DNA of 64,000 nt from Gammaproteobacteria bacterium (GTDB taxonomy: Bacteria; Pseudomonadota; Gammaproteobacteria; Poriferisulfidales; Poriferisulfidaceae), in assembly GCA_028819565.1 (NCBI GenBank), contig JAPPLD010000020.1:97319-161318 (forward strand), given 5' to 3'. Of this stretch, positions 40,638 through 54,826 are shown piece by piece (position 1 is the first letter of the stretch; each line of letters begins with the position of its first letter). Under the pieces are notes generated by a model. It saw only the letters and a program-made list of their open reading frames with translations, was not told where the DNA came from and made no database searches. Made by a program: the position numbers and the translations under genes.

Positions 40638-41168
40638 ATGGCGCGCACACGCGAAGAAAAAGAAGCCATCGTGCAGGAAGTGACGCAGGTCGCGGCCCGT
40701 GCGCATTCGCTGGTGGCGGCGGAATACCGGGGCATGAGCGTGACCGAGTTGACCCGTCTGCGCCGACAGGCCCGGGATTACGGCGTCTACGTCCGGGTAG
40801 TCAAGAACAATCTGGCCAAGAGGGCGCTGGACGGCACGGACTATGCGTGCGCGCAAGAGCGCCTGATCGGCCCCCTGCTGCTCGGCTTCTCCGAAGAGCA
40901 GCCGATGGACGGCCCACGCCTGTTCCGGGATTTTGGCAAGGAGAACGAATTGCTGGAACTCAAGTTCGGCGCCATGGACGGCGCTGTACTGGAGGTGGCC
41001 GAGGTGCGGAAGCTGGCAGACCTGCCGACCCGTGACGAGGCCCTGGCACAACTGATGGCAGTCATGCGTGCACCGATCGAGAAGATGGTGCGCATGACGG
41101 CCGACATTCCAGGCAAGCTGGTGCGCACGTTGGCGGCACACCGCGACCGCCAGCAGGCGGCATCCTGA
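40638..41168 (+). CDS. rplJ: 50S ribosomal protein L10
   Basis: L10 is the base of the L12 stalk. The 176-residue product has EEKEAIVQEVTQVAARAHSLVAAEYRGMSV, LRRQARDYGVYVRVVKNNLAKRAL and the C-terminal helix that binds L12 dimers. Only 31 bases separate it from rplA, so the extended leader that L10 binds in E. coli is not present here in the usual form. Confidence 0.97.
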   Translation: MARTREEKEAIVQEVTQVAARAHSLVAAEYRGMSVTELTRLRRQARDYGVYVRVVKNNLAKRALDGTDYACAQERLIGPLLLGFSEEQPMDGPRLFRDFGKENELLELKFGAMDGAVLEVAEVRKLADLPTRDEALAQLMAVMRAPIEKMVRMTADIPGKLVRTLAAHRDRQQAAS

Positions 41169-41201
41169 TTACTGATTGCAACCAAAAGGAGTTATTGACC
41201 C

Positions 41202-41588
41202 ATGACCACAGCAAGTGTTTCTAAGGAAGACGTCCTTGACGTCATTTCCAACATGACCGTGATGGAAATCGTCGACCTGGTCTCCGCGATGGAGGAGAAG
41301 TTCGGTGTTTCCGCGGCGGCAGTGGCGGCAGCACCGGCGGCTGGAGCGGCCGCGGCTGCGCCCGAGGAAGAAGCGGCCACCGAACAGACCGTCATGCTGG
41401 CCTCGGTCGGCGACAACAAGATCGGGGTCATCAAAGTGATTCGCGCGGCCACCGGTCTGGGACTGAAAGAGTCCAAGGAGATGGCGGAAGGTGCACCGTG
41501 TGCGGTGAAAGAGGAGCTTCCTGTCGAAGAGGCCGAGGAGCTGAAGAAACAGTTGGAGGAAGCGGGCGCAACCGTCGAACTGAAGTAA
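41202..41588 (+). CDS. rplL: 50S ribosomal protein L7/L12
   Basis: The stalk protein that recruits translational GTPases. The 128-residue product has the N-terminal dimerisation helix ([26 protein letters not shown]), an alanine/proline hinge, and the C-terminal domain with [22 protein letters not shown] and [26 protein letters not shown] precedes the ATG. Confidence 0.98.
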   Translation: MTTASVSKEDVLDVISNMTVMEIVDLVSAMEEKFGVSAAAVAAAPAAGAAAAAPEEEAATEQTVMLASVGDNKIGVIKVIRAATGLGLKESKEMAEGAPCAVKEELPVEEAEELKKQLEEAGATVELK

Positions 41589-41622
41589 TCAGTGCGCGGT
41601 TTCGCAATCAATCACGACGTGA

Positions 41623-41654
41623 CGGCACGCCGGGCGTGCCGACGGCGTTTTTTT
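41623..41654 (+). terminator. Attenuator/terminator between rplL and rpoB
   Basis: CGGCACGCC (41623-41631) and GGCGTGCCG (41633-41641) form a near-perfect palindrome, followed after six GC-rich bases by seven T (41648-41654). It lies 24 bases before the rpoB start, where partial termination adjusts the ratio of ribosomal protein to polymerase transcripts in other bacteria. Confidence 0.6.
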
Positions 41655-41677
41655 AATTGACGATCACTGAGGTGAGC

Positions 41678-44600
41678 ATGCCTTATTCCTACACCGAGAA
41701 AAAACGCATTCGGAAAGATTTCGGAAAACTTCCGGAAGTGCTCCCGATTCCGGACATGCTGCAGGTCCAGCGCGAGTCTTACCGCGATTTCCTGCAGGTC
41801 GACGTGCCGGCGAAGAAACGCAAGGACCAAGGTATTCAGGCGGTACTGAATGCGGCGTTTCCGATCATCAGCCATGCCGGGCATATCGAGCTGAGCAGCC
41901 TGAAGTACGAACTTGGAGAACCGCGCTTCAACGTGCGCGAGTGCCAGAGGCGGGGTCAGACTTACATGGCGCCTCTGAGGATCAAGACGCGGATGGTCAT
42001 CCACGAGAAGGATTCGCCCAAGGGCGCGCCGCGCAAGGTCAAGGAAATCAAGGAACAGGATGTGTATCTGGGCGACATCCCGCTGATGACCGAGCATGGC
42101 ACGTTCGTGATCAATGGTACGGAGCGAGTGGTCGTATCCCAGTTGCTGCAATCACCAGGCGTCATCTTTACCGACGACAAGGGACGAAGCCATTCCTCGG
42201 GCAAGATCCTCCACCATGCCCGAATCAAACCAGAATACGGATCCTGGCTGGAGTTCGGGTTCGACCATAAGGACCTGTTGTACCTGAGGGTAGACAGCCG
42301 CCGCAAGATTCCGGTAACGATCCTGCTGCGCGCGATCGGCATGTCGGAAGAAGAGATCCTGGAGACTTTCACGACGCGCTGCCCGGTGCGGATGGAGCAG
42401 TGGCGCGAGGTTCCGCTGCCGCTGCTTGAGGGCGCGAAGCCGGCATTCCCGCTGGTGGATGCCGGAAAAGGAGACGTGGTCCTGAACAAGGGCAAGAAAG
42501 TGACATCGACTGTGATCACCAAACTGACTCAGGCCGGGGTGGAGAGCGTGCTGGCGCCGCAGGATTTCCTGCAGGACCTGTTGACGACCGGCGGGGAAGA
42601 TACCGCGTATGTCTTTGACGCGAACGAATGGCAGGCGCGTCCGGCTTCGCTGGTCGGAAAGAAACTGCCGCTGACGCTGCTGCACGAAGACCGCATCGCG
42701 GTCAAGGCTGGCACCAAGCTGACGGCGGCTCGGGCCGGAAAACTGCCGGAACTTTGCGCCATTTCCCTGCCGTTGCGCAGCCGGTTCTTCATCGGGGTGG
42801 AGCACTTCCAGCGTCAGAAACTGTCGTTCGATATTCGTGCGGAGAAGGCCGGCGTGGAAGTGCGGGCCGGGCGTACCCTCATGCCGATCCATGTGAAGAA
42901 GTTGCTGGAGGCGGGGCAGAAGGAAATCGAGGTTCCGGCTTCGTTCTTCTACGATCGTGCGCTGGCGCGCGACCTGTTCGATCCTGAAACCGGAGAGATC
43001 TACGGGCGGCTGCGTCTCAACGCCCTGCTCGACGAGGACCTGCTGGGGGAACTGATGAGCCTGCCGGTCACGGGATTCGAAATCATCCAGAATTCCGAAG
43101 CGACCCAGGGCATTCCCGGCACCCTGCGCACGGACGACTTCCATTTCCGTCCGCCCCGGTACAGTCCGGAGGCAGTGACTCTGGAAGCCCAGACCTACAT
43201 TTACCGCATCCTGCGCCCCAGCGAGCCGATTACGGCGGAGACGGTGCGGAATTACTTCAATAACCTGTTTTTCAACGCGGAGCGTTACGACCTTTCCCCG
43301 GTGGGGCGGATGCGGTTGAATCGCCGATTGCGGCGCGACAGCATGCAGGGCTCGGGGACCCTCCAGGTCGAGGACATCATCGACGTGCTGCAGGTTCTGA
43401 TTGATATTCACCAGGGTCGTGATGTAGTGGACGATGTGGATCACCTTGGTAATCGCCGGGTGCGTTGCGTCGGCGAGCAGGTGGAGCAGGCCTTCCGGAC
43501 GGGGCTGTCCCGGGTGCAGCGGGCGGTCAAGGAGCGCCTGACCCAGGTCGAGGCGGATGATCTGACCGTACAGGATATGGTCAATGCCAAGCCGGTGTCT
43601 GCGGCGATCAAGGAATTCTTCGGCTCCAGCCAGTTATCCCAGTTCATGGATCAGAACAACCCGCTGGCGGAGGTGACGCACAAACGCCGGATTTCCGCGT
43701 TGGGCCCGGGCGGCCTGACTCGTGAGCGGGCTGGCTTCGAGGTGCGCGACGTGCACCCGACCCACTATGGTCGGGTCTGTCCGATCGAGACCCCGGAAGG
43801 ACCGAATATCGGCTTGATCAATTCCCTGGCGGTCTACGCCCGGCTCAACAACTTCGGTTTCCTCGAGACTCCGTACCGGAAAGTGACGAACGGCCAGGTC
43901 ACGGATCAGATCGACTATTTGTCGGCGATCGAGGAAGGGCAGTACATCATCGCGCAGGCGAATGCGGCGCTCGATCAGGATCGCCGATTCACCGACCAGT
44001 TGGTGTCCTGCCGGCACCAGAAGGAATTCATGATGGAGAGGCCGGAGAAGATCGACTACATCGACGTCTCGCCGCGCCAGATCGTTTCGGTGGCGGCTTC
44101 GCTGATTCCGTTTTTGGAGCACGACGACGCCAACCGGGCGCTGATGGGATCAAACATGATGCGTCAGGCGGTGCCGACTCTGCGTGCTGAAAAACCCCTG
44201 GTCGGAACCGGCATGGAACGCGCGGTTGCGGTGGATTCCGGGGCCATGGTATTGGCGCATCGCGGCGGCACGGTACACGACGTGGATGCCAACCGGATCG
44301 TTGTGCGGGTCGAGGACGAAGAGGCCGGCGAAGGACAGTCCGGCGTGGACATCTACAACCTGACCAAGTACATCCGCTCCAACCAGAGCACCTGCATCAA
44401 CCAGCACCCGCGGGTGCGTCCGGGTGACGGTATCGAAAAAGGCGACGTGCTGGCGGACGGCTCAGCCACGGACTTGGGCGAGTTGGCGGTCGGGCAGAAC
44501 ATGCTGGTCGCATTCATGCCGTGGAACGGCTACAACTTCGAAGACTCCATCGTGCTTTCGGAACGGGTGCTGGAAGAGGATCGTTACACCACGATCCATA

Positions 44601-46195
44601 TCGAGGAGCTGACCTGCGTAGCGCGCGAGACCAAGATGGGGGCGGAGGAGATCACCGCCGACATCCCGAACGTCAGCGAAGGATTGCTGGGCAAGCTTGA
44701 CGAGTGCGGCGTGGTTTACATCGGTGCGGAGGTTCGCCCGAACGATATCCTGGTCGGCAAGGTCACGCCGAAAGGGGAGACCCAGCTGACTCCGGAGGAG
44801 AAGTTGCTGCGCGCGATCTTCGGCGAGAAAGCGTCCGAGGTGAAGGACACCTCGCTGCGCGTGCCTTCGGGGATGGAAGGCACGGTGATTGATGTGCAGA
44901 TTTTCACTCGCGAAGGCGAAACCAAGGACGAGCGCGCGGTCGAGGTCGAAGCCATTGCGGTTGAGCAGGCGCGCAAGGACATGGAAGACCAGTTGCGCAT
45001 TTATGAGGAAGACATCTACTTGCGTGCCCGCACCTTGATGGAAGGCAAGATGGCGGACAAGGGGCCGAAGAAGAAAGGAGGCTTCACGGTCACTGCGGCA
45101 TACTTGGACGGTTTGGAGCGCAAGGACTGGTTCAAGATCAGCCTGCGCCAGGAGAAGCTCAGCCGTAACCTGGAAGCGTTGCAGAAGCAGTTGCAATCTC
45201 AGAGCCAGCTCCTGAATCAGCAATTCGAGCATCAGAAAGAGAAAATCGAGGCGGGAAGCGAACTGGCCCCCGGCGTACTGAAGACGATCAAGGTCTCGCT
45301 GGCGGTTAAGCGGCGCATGCAGCCGGGCGACAAGATGGCCGGGCGGCACGGCAACAAGGGCGTGGTCTCCATGGTGGTCCCGGTTGAGGACATGCCGTAC
45401 ATGGAAGACGGCACACCGGTCGACATCGTGCTCAATCCTCTCGGTGTCCCGTCGCGGATGAACGTCGGGCAGGTGCTGGAAACCCACCTGGGCTGGGCGG
45501 CGAAGACACTCGGTGCGCAGGTTCGTCAACTGCTCGAACAGACCCCCAAGGCGACTGAGATCCGCCAGTTTCTGGAGCAGGTTTACCAGGGTGCCGGGAA
45601 CCCGGAAGTGAAACTCAGCGGCTTCAACGCAGAGGAGATTCGCAACCTGGCGGAAAACCTGTGCGACGGCATTCCGGTCGGCACGCCGGTGTTCGACGGT
45701 GCCAATGAGCAGGAAGTCAAGACGATGCTGGAACTGGCAGGGCTGCCAACCAGCGGGCAGACGCGGTTGTACGACGGGCGGACCGGGAATGCGTTCGACC
45801 GTGAAGTGACCGTCGGCTACATGTACATGCTCAAGCTCAACCACTTGGTGGACGACAAGATGCACGCGCGTTCCACCGGGCCGTACAGCCTGGTCACCCA
45901 GCAGCCGCTGGGCGGGAAGGCGCAGTTTGGCGGCCAGCGTTTCGGCGAGATGGAAGTGTGGGCGCTCGAGGCTTACGGAGCCAGCTACACCTTGCAGGAA
46001 ATGCTGACCGTGAAATCCGACGATGTCGAAGGTCGCAACCGCGTGTACAAGAGCATCATCGGAGACGAACTGGAGCTCCAGGCGTCGCTGCCCGAATCAT
46101 TCAACGTCCTGTTGCGCGAGGTGCGGGCGCTTGGCATCAACATCGACATGGAACGCGACCGCACGCCGGATCCGTTGTCGCCGCTGTCCCTGTGA
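41678..46195 (+). CDS. rpoB: RNA polymerase beta subunit, enlarged
   Basis: The beta subunit forms one half of the polymerase active centre. From ATG 41678 (GAGGTGA upstream) the product is about 1505 residues, against 1342 in E. coli. The rifampicin region ([37 protein letters not shown]), [67 protein letters not shown] and the C-terminal [24 protein letters not shown] are normal. The extra length is mainly between residues 231 and 384 (42368-42829), in the beta-lobe, where about 120 residues appear that resemble the neighbouring lobe segment. rpoC follows after 23 bases. Confidence 0.97.
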   Translation: MPYSYTEKKRIRKDFGKLPEVLPIPDMLQVQRESYRDFLQVDVPAKKRKDQGIQAVLNAAFPIISHAGHIELSSLKYELGEPRFNVRECQRRGQTYMAPLRIKTRMVIHEKDSPKGAPRKVKEIKEQDVYLGDIPLMTEHGTFVINGTERVVVSQLLQSPGVIFTDDKGRSHSSGKILHHARIKPEYGSWLEFGFDHKDLLYLRVDSRRKIPVTILLRAIGMSEEEILETFTTRCPVRMEQWREVPLPLLEGAKPAFPLVDAGKGDVVLNKGKKVTSTVITKLTQAGVESVLAPQDFLQDLLTTGGEDTAYVFDANEWQARPASLVGKKLPLTLLHEDRIAVKAGTKLTAARAGKLPELCAISLPLRSRFFIGVEHFQRQKLSFDIRAEKAGVEVRAGRTLMPIHVKKLLEAGQKEIEVPASFFYDRALARDLFDPETGEIYGRLRLNALLDEDLLGELMSLPVTGFEIIQNSEATQGIPGTLRTDDFHFRPPRYSPEAVTLEAQTYIYRILRPSEPITAETVRNYFNNLFFNAERYDLSPVGRMRLNRRLRRDSMQGSGTLQVEDIIDVLQVLIDIHQGRDVVDDVDHLGNRRVRCVGEQVEQAFRTGLSRVQRAVKERLTQVEADDLTVQDMVNAKPVSAAIKEFFGSSQLSQFMDQNNPLAEVTHKRRISALGPGGLTRERAGFEVRDVHPTHYGRVCPIETPEGPNIGLINSLAVYARLNNFGFLETPYRKVTNGQVTDQIDYLSAIEEGQYIIAQANAALDQDRRFTDQLVSCRHQKEFMMERPEKIDYIDVSPRQIVSVAASLIPFLEHDDANRALMGSNMMRQAVPTLRAEKPLVGTGMERAVAVDSGAMVLAHRGGTVHDVDANRIVVRVEDEEAGEGQSGVDIYNLTKYIRSNQSTCINQHPRVRPGDGIEKGDVLADGSATDLGELAVGQNMLVAFMPWNGYNFEDSIVLSERVLEEDRYTTIHIEELTCVARETKMGAEEITADIPNVSEGLLGKLDECGVVYIGAEVRPNDILVGKVTPKGETQLTPEEKLLRAIFGEKASEVKDTSLRVPSGMEGTVIDVQIFTREGETKDERAVEVEAIAVEQARKDMEDQLRIYEEDIYLRARTLMEGKMADKGPKKKGGFTVTAAYLDGLERKDWFKISLRQEKLSRNLEALQKQLQSQSQLLNQQFEHQKEKIEAGSELAPGVLKTIKVSLAVKRRMQPGDKMAGRHGNKGVVSMVVPVEDMPYMEDGTPVDIVLNPLGVPSRMNVGQVLETHLGWAAKTLGAQVRQLLEQTPKATEIRQFLEQVYQGAGNPEVKLSGFNAEEIRNLAENLCDGIPVGTPVFDGANEQEVKTMLELAGLPTSGQTRLYDGRTGNAFDREVTVGYMYMLKLNHLVDDKMHARSTGPYSLVTQQPLGGKAQFGGQRFGEMEVWALEAYGASYTLQEMLTVKSDDVEGRNRVYKSIIGDELELQASLPESFNVLLREVRALGINIDMERDRTPDPLSPLSL
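42476..42949 (+). repeat. Internal protein-level repeats in the RpoB beta-lobe
   Basis: Three stretches share a G-[KR]-x2-[VL]-T pattern and, for the two full ones, a following K-L-x2-AG: residues 267-298 (42476-42571, [20 protein letters not shown]), 340-356 (42695-42745, [17 protein letters not shown]) and 393-424 (42854-42949, [20 protein letters not shown]). The last corresponds to VYVEKGRRITARHIRQL of E. coli RpoB. The similarity is weak and read by eye. Confidence 0.45.
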
Positions 46196-46218
46196 GGCGG
46201 ATCTGACTGGAGAACATC

Positions 46219-50445
<4,227 letters not shown>

Positions 50446-50507
50446 TTCGGTTCGAAACCCCTGATTTTTTACTCGCTTTAGGGCGAGTGGTCGCCTAAAA
50501 TATAGGT

Positions 50508-51542
50508 ATGAATGCCTCGACCGCCTCTTTTACACCGCCGCGGGACCGTCGTGGACGGTCGTTGCACGATCTGCGGATCTCGGTGACGGACCGCTGCAAT
50601 TTCCGCTGCACTTACTGCATGCCGAAAGAGGTCTTCAATTCCGATTATGTTTTCCTTGAGCGTTCCCGGCTGCTGACCTTCGAAGAAATCGAGCGTTTGG
50701 TTCGCGTGTTCGTCGATCTGGGCGTGGTTAAGTTGCGTCTGACCGGTGGCGAACCGCTCCTTCGACGGCATCTGGATAACCTGGTCGAACGCCTGGCCCA
50801 GATTCCGGAAATCGAGGATATTTGCCTGACGACCAACGGGTCCCTGCTGACCGGCGAGACGGCAGCGCGCTTGGCCGAGGCCGGGCTGGATCGGATTACG
50901 ATCAGCCTCGACGGGCTCGACAACGAAGTGTTTCAACGCCTTTCCGATGTGCAGCGCCCGGTCGACGAAGTGCTGGAGGCCATCGATCATGCGTCCGCGG
51001 CAGGCTTGGGACCGGTCAAGATCAATATGGTGGTCAAGCGGGGCGCCAACGAAGACCAGATCCTTCCGATGGCGGAGCATTTTCGGGGCACAGGACATAT
51101 CCTCCGCTTTATCGAATACATGGATGTGGGCAACGCCAACGACTGGAAACTCGATGCGGTCGTGCCCGCCGAGGAAGTCCTTCAAATAATTGACGGGCAA
51201 TGGCCGATCGAGCCCGCGGAACCGAATTACCCGGGAGAGGTCGCACGGCGCTGGCGTTATCGGGACGGACAAGGCGAGATTGGTGTGATCGCATCTGTGA
51301 CCCGGCCGTTCTGCGGCGGGTGCCACCGTGCGCGTTTGAGCGCCGACGGCATGCTGTATACCTGCCTGTTCGCCTCAGACGGTCACGACTTGAAGAGTTT
51401 GTTGCGTTCAGGAGCTGACGATCCGGCTCTGAAGCGTGACCTGATCCGCCTGTGGACGGATCGAGGAGATCAATATTCTGAACTTCGCACTGAAGCGACG
51501 TCCAAGATTAAAAAAGTGGAGATGTCGTATATCGGCGGGTGA
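50508..51542 (+). CDS. moaA: GTP 3',8-cyclase (molybdenum cofactor biosynthesis)
   Basis: MoaA is a radical SAM enzyme that, with MoaC, turns GTP into cyclic pyranopterin monophosphate. The 344-residue product has LRISVTDRCNFRCTYCMP with the CxxxCxxC cluster motif, LTGGEPLLRR, ITISLDGLDNEVF, the C-terminal second cluster ligands in FCGGCHRARLSADGMLYTCLF, and ends in a Gly-Gly tail (MSYIGG), which is required for activity. The start is 62 bases after rpoC. One base separates its stop from that of the convergent moaB. Confidence 0.95.
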   Translation: MNASTASFTPPRDRRGRSLHDLRISVTDRCNFRCTYCMPKEVFNSDYVFLERSRLLTFEEIERLVRVFVDLGVVKLRLTGGEPLLRRHLDNLVERLAQIPEIEDICLTTNGSLLTGETAARLAEAGLDRITISLDGLDNEVFQRLSDVQRPVDEVLEAIDHASAAGLGPVKINMVVKRGANEDQILPMAEHFRGTGHILRFIEYMDVGNANDWKLDAVVPAEEVLQIIDGQWPIEPAEPNYPGEVARRWRYRDGQGEIGVIASVTRPFCGGCHRARLSADGMLYTCLFASDGHDLKSLLRSGADDPALKRDLIRLWTDRGDQYSELRTEATSKIKKVEMSYIGG

Positions 51543-51543
51543 G

Positions 51544-52059
51544 TCACTCGCCGAGGCGTGGCATCAATTCGACCAGGTTGCAGGGACGAGTTCGGTAGTC
51601 CAGCTGTTTTTCAATCAGCTTCTCCCAGGCATCCCGGCATGCACCCGGGGAACCCGGCAGGCAAAATACGTAACAGCGGTTGGCCACGCCGGCCATGGCC
51701 CGGGACTGGAGCGTAGACGTTCCGATCACTTCGTACGAGAGCGAACGGAACATTTCCCCGAAACCGTCGATCTGTTTGTCCAGCAGGGGGGAAACCGCTT
51801 CCGGTGTCCCGTCCCGTCCGGTCACACCGGTCCCCCCGGTCGTCAGGATTACCTGGATATCCGGTTCCACCAGCCAAGCCGAGACTCGTGCCCGAATCTG
51901 GTAAATGTCGTCCGCGACAAGGTCGCGTGCCGCGAGCCGATGGCCGGACGCCCCGATCTTTTCGGCCAGCAGGTCGCCGGATTTGTCTTGACTTTCGTCC
52001 CGGCTGTCGGAAACGGTCAGGATGGCAATCCCGAGAGGGATAAACTCACGATCTGTCAT
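51544..52059 (-). CDS. moaB: Molybdenum cofactor biosynthesis protein MoaB
   Basis: MoaB-fold proteins adenylylate molybdopterin before metal insertion. The 171-residue product has PLGIAILTVSDSRDESQDKSGDLLAEKI, VILTTGGTGVTGRDGTPEAV, and GFGEMFRSLSYEVIGTSTLQSRAMAGV with FCLPGSPGACRDAWEKLI. These define the MoaB/MogA family; the length and sequence favour MoaB. It is convergent with moaA and upstream of the defence-type island. Confidence 0.93.
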   Translation of the reverse strand: MTDREFIPLGIAILTVSDSRDESQDKSGDLLAEKIGASGHRLAARDLVADDIYQIRARVSAWLVEPDIQVILTTGGTGVTGRDGTPEAVSPLLDKQIDGFGEMFRSLSYEVIGTSTLQSRAMAGVANRCYVFCLPGSPGACRDAWEKLIEKQLDYRTRPCNLVELMPRLGE

Positions 52060-52128
52060 AGGCTTGACTCTCTTGAGTGACGTTAGGTGGTATCTGTCGC
52101 ATGGTGAGATTAATATACTTTCTACAAG

Positions 52129-52935
52129 CTAAGAAGATCGGACAGCCTCTTGACGGTACCGACTTATGTCGTCCTCAGTCATTTGCACAGGATCAATCAA
52201 GCGATAATGTTTCTCGTCAAGGATGGAGATCCCTTGTTCGTCCATATCAAAAGAGAAAAGGGCGATAAGATCATCTTCTATGAATTGCGCTGCGACAGGG
52301 CGACAAATTAATTGAGGAAATTTTGAGGCACATAAAGCAAAGTCCTGTTCAATCTGGACTATTCCAATTTGATCATTTCCACCTTTCGCCTGCACCGGGA
52401 AAACGTATTGAGCTCCACGCTTGTCCGTGCCGACATAGATTTCATCCGTTTCGACTTGGCCCATATCGGGCACTGTGGTCCTCAGATGACTTTGGAGCGA
52501 ATAGCACACGACTCCTGAAAAGATGTCAAGGAGCCGGTTGTAGCGTAGTTTGGCAAGTAGCCCCTGTTCGTCACGAAGTGAATACTGAGAGATAATTCCG
52601 GGAATTGCGTTTGGAATTTTGATTGCGGCAAGAAGTGGGTTGGTACTAACGCGTGCCGCTTTTGCCAAGGAAAACTCATACCTCGCCTGTCCGGTTGGGC
52701 GAATTACCCATTCCAGCCCTTCTGGAGCAGATTTTTGGATTGATTCTGGAAGATCGGTTCGATAACGAAAACTATAGATAACATCTCCGATATTTTTAGG
52801 CAATTTGATCCTAAGTCTTTTCGCGGCCTGGACCAGTTCCTCGCGCTCAAAGGACACCTTGTCCATTCCGGGCTTATGATTTCTAGCGAAAATCTCTTCC
52901 AACAGTTTGGAGTACCGGCTACCGTCTTTTTTCAT
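52129..52935 (-). CDS. Predicted type II restriction endonuclease
   Basis: The 268-residue product (ATG 52935, with GGTGAG upstream) has no clear match I can name. Evidence for a nuclease is a candidate PD-(D/E)xK core: ETDEIYVG (Asp about 164) followed 18-20 residues later by VFPVQAKGG, where Gln-Ala-Lys fits the Q/E-x-K part. It directly follows the methyltransferase gene on the same strand, the usual R-M arrangement. A GTG at 52971 would give a 12-residue extension overlapping the methyltransferase. Base composition is visibly more AT-rich than the surrounding housekeeping genes. Recognition sequence unknown. Confidence 0.65.
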   Translation of the reverse strand: MKKDGSRYSKLLEEIFARNHKPGMDKVSFEREELVQAAKRLRIKLPKNIGDVIYSFRYRTDLPESIQKSAPEGLEWVIRPTGQARYEFSLAKAARVSTNPLLAAIKIPNAIPGIISQYSLRDEQGLLAKLRYNRLLDIFSGVVCYSLQSHLRTTVPDMGQVETDEIYVGTDKRGAQYVFPVQAKGGNDQIGIVQIEQDFALCASKFPQLICRPVAAQFIEDDLIALFSFDMDEQGISILDEKHYRLIDPVQMTEDDISRYRQEAVRSS

Positions 52936-52952
52936 ATGGTGCTCACCACTAA

Positions 52953-54347
52953 TTAGGGATTTTGAGGCCACTGCAAAACGACAACTTCCTCTCTTATTTG
53001 TTGCCGAGTGGTGGTAGCGAGCCGAGTGCGGAACAAATCGACCCCAACGACTCGGTAACCGAGAGATTGGGCAATTTCAGCCAGCAACTGTCCTGTGTGG
53101 ATCATGACTTGCAGGTACGACGCTTGATCGCCAACCACATAGCCGAGGTAGGCGCCCGGCTTCAAGAGAGTTCGCAATTCTGCCAAGTGACGTGCCATGC
53201 CGCCAAAATACAATTTGGTAACCCGTCCGTATTGTCTTTCAAATCCAGAAGTTTTCCCCATGGAAATTCTTCGTTTTTCAATCTCTTCAGCGAGAGTTTG
53301 AATCTTTTCATGATCTTCGACCCATTTGTCGTCATCATTGCATCTGTACGCGTTCCGCGTGTTGGAGCAAAGCAGGCTTTTCTTCAAATTCCTCAAATCC
53401 TCCTTATTCTTGATGAAGCCGAGCAACACACTCTCTAGACGTGTCGTCCTTGTATAGTCTTTTTCATTCGGATAGGGAGGAGAAGTGAAGATGGCACTGA
53501 TACTTTGCGGGGCCAGCAATTCTGCTGCTTGACGCGCGTCGGCATGGTGAACGATTGAAGAAGTATCAATCACATTGCCATGACACGACTGGCGCAGATC
53601 GTTCGCCATTTTGTGGATTTCGACAAGCCAATTCTCAACAACATGTGCGTCGTGTTTCTTGGTTCGCCGGACGCCCACCTCTGGACCAAAGTGCAGATTG
53701 CTGTCGAAGAAGACCAGAGACTTGGCAAAGGCAAGCAATTCATGTTGCCGATAGGGTGAATTCTTTGCGCCTTTGATCTCTTCCAGCAAAATTAAACATT
53801 TATGCAAAGGTTTTTGGCTGATGGAGTTTTTCAGCAAAAGAGCGAACTGTTCTTTTTCGAGAGTGCGTGGAGCAGTTTCCGACTCAATAATTTTTTCTGC
53901 TTTCTTGGCGATTTTGGCAGCATGGTCCAGCAATTCGTCTGGATTGATAAACCAGTCCACCTTAACCGAGCACGCGAAATGGGCCATTGTGTTAGCCTCG
54001 ATGCCGATACTAGGAATACCGTGAAGCTTCGCCTCGACCAGAGTGGTTCCAGTGCCGCAAAAGGGGTCTAGGATGGTGTCCTTTTCACTCAGGCCGAATC
54101 CGCGAATGTAATCACGAACCAAATGGGCAGGAAACGAGAGCACGAACCGATACCAGTCGTGAAAGCCCCGATCTCGGGCCTCCAGTCTGTTGGCACGGCC
54201 ATTGCTTCTTGGTGTCGGTGCGGAAGGCATTCCTCCCGGAAACAGGCTGGGTTGCAGCCCGGTATCCTCCCTCGGTTTCAGGAAGCCAGATGGGCCGAGT
54301 GTTGCTGGATTCATTTGAATGTGTTGGCCCGACCGCACGTTCTGCAT
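52953..54347 (-). CDS. DNA methyltransferase of a restriction-modification system
   Basis: The product has the SAM-binding motif DPFCGTGTTLVEAK and the catalytic TSPPYPNEKDYTR, an amino-methyltransferase (N4-cytosine or N6-adenine) signature; SPPY favours N4-cytosine. FxGxG comes first and SPPY about 195 residues later. ATG 54347 (464 residues) is preferred because GGAG lies six bases upstream; an upstream ATG at 54431 would add 28 hydrophobic residues without family features. It protects host DNA from the nuclease encoded just downstream. AT-rich composition suggests horizontal origin. Confidence 0.85.
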   Translation of the reverse strand: MQNVRSGQHIQMNPATLGPSGFLKPREDTGLQPSLFPGGMPSAPTPRSNGRANRLEARDRGFHDWYRFVLSFPAHLVRDYIRGFGLSEKDTILDPFCGTGTTLVEAKLHGIPSIGIEANTMAHFACSVKVDWFINPDELLDHAAKIAKKAEKIIESETAPRTLEKEQFALLLKNSISQKPLHKCLILLEEIKGAKNSPYRQHELLAFAKSLVFFDSNLHFGPEVGVRRTKKHDAHVVENWLVEIHKMANDLRQSCHGNVIDTSSIVHHADARQAAELLAPQSISAIFTSPPYPNEKDYTRTTRLESVLLGFIKNKEDLRNLKKSLLCSNTRNAYRCNDDDKWVEDHEKIQTLAEEIEKRRISMGKTSGFERQYGRVTKLYFGGMARHLAELRTLLKPGAYLGYVVGDQASYLQVMIHTGQLLAEIAQSLGYRVVGVDLFRTRLATTTRQQIREEVVVLQWPQNP

Positions 54348-54405
54348 CGGGAACTCCGCACAGTATACGGGAGCGCTGGGAACAAGAAGCTTTTGAGCAT
54401 GTACT

Positions 54406-54470
54406 TCTTTATAAAAAAGAAATATTATCAAATATTTGCATTATATTTATTATATAAAATCTTGATTGAA
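54406..54470 (-). promoter_or_regulatory. Very AT-rich promoter region of the R-M genes
   Basis: About 65 bases are almost free of G and C. On the minus strand they contain two perfect TATAAT hexamers (54454-54449 and 54445-54440) upstream of the methyltransferase. No good -35 is visible. Confidence 0.45.
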
Positions 54471-54481
54471 TCGGATGTCAG

Positions 54482-54826
54482 TCATTGCTCTGCTTCCGGG
54501 GGGACGATCGGTTCCAACTGAGTGATCAACACCGGGAGGTCATTCTGAACGACCTGCCAGACTCGGGCGTTATTGACGCTGAAATAGCCGTGGACAAGAT
54601 GGTGACGCATGCCAACAATCTTTCGCCACTCGATTTCTGGATGCGCTTCCTTGATCTCATCGCTTAGGCGGGATGCCGCTTCTCCGATAATTTCTATGGA
54701 CTTTAGGATGGCATTTCGGTGCAAAAGGCTTTGTTCAAATTCGTGAAACGTCAATTCTGCAGCGAACTCCATGGCATCGCGTGCGGAAGACAGCATGTCG
54801 AGCAGGTAAGAGGGGTCACGCCGCAT
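54482..54826 (-). CDS. hepT: HEPN-domain ribonuclease toxin (HepT-like, DUF86)
   Basis: HepT toxins are RNases inactivated by the paired MNT nucleotidyltransferase. The 114-residue product from ATG 54826 has DPSYLLDMLSSARDAMEFA, FEQSLLHRNAILKSIEIIGEAASRLSDE, and the catalytic Rx4HxY motif RHHLVHGY (Arg 74, His 79, Tyr 81). The Tyr is the residue modified by the antitoxin in characterised pairs. Upstream in-frame sequence does not match the family. It overlaps the end of mntA by 11 bases. Confidence 0.88.
   Translation of the reverse strand: MRRDPSYLLDMLSSARDAMEFAAELTFHEFEQSLLHRNAILKSIEIIGEAASRLSDEIKEAHPEIEWRKIVGMRHHLVHGYFSVNNARVWQVVQNDLPVLITQLEPIVPPEAEQ

Noticed and set aside
38645-40735. 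Very long open frame on the minus strand (about 700 codons) opposite secE, nusG, rplK and rplA
   Set aside because: It mirrors highly conserved genes on the other strand, has no recognisable protein signature and results from GC-rich codon bias.
50465-50488. Intrinsic terminator for rpoC at the hairpin ACTCGC/GCGAGT
   Set aside because: The T-run precedes rather than follows the stem on the plus strand, and the minus strand shows an A-run, so neither direction fits.
54348-54431. N-terminal extension of the methyltransferase to ATG 54431
   Set aside because: The extra 28 residues are hydrophobic and unlike the family, while ATG 54347 has a good Shine-Dalgarno.
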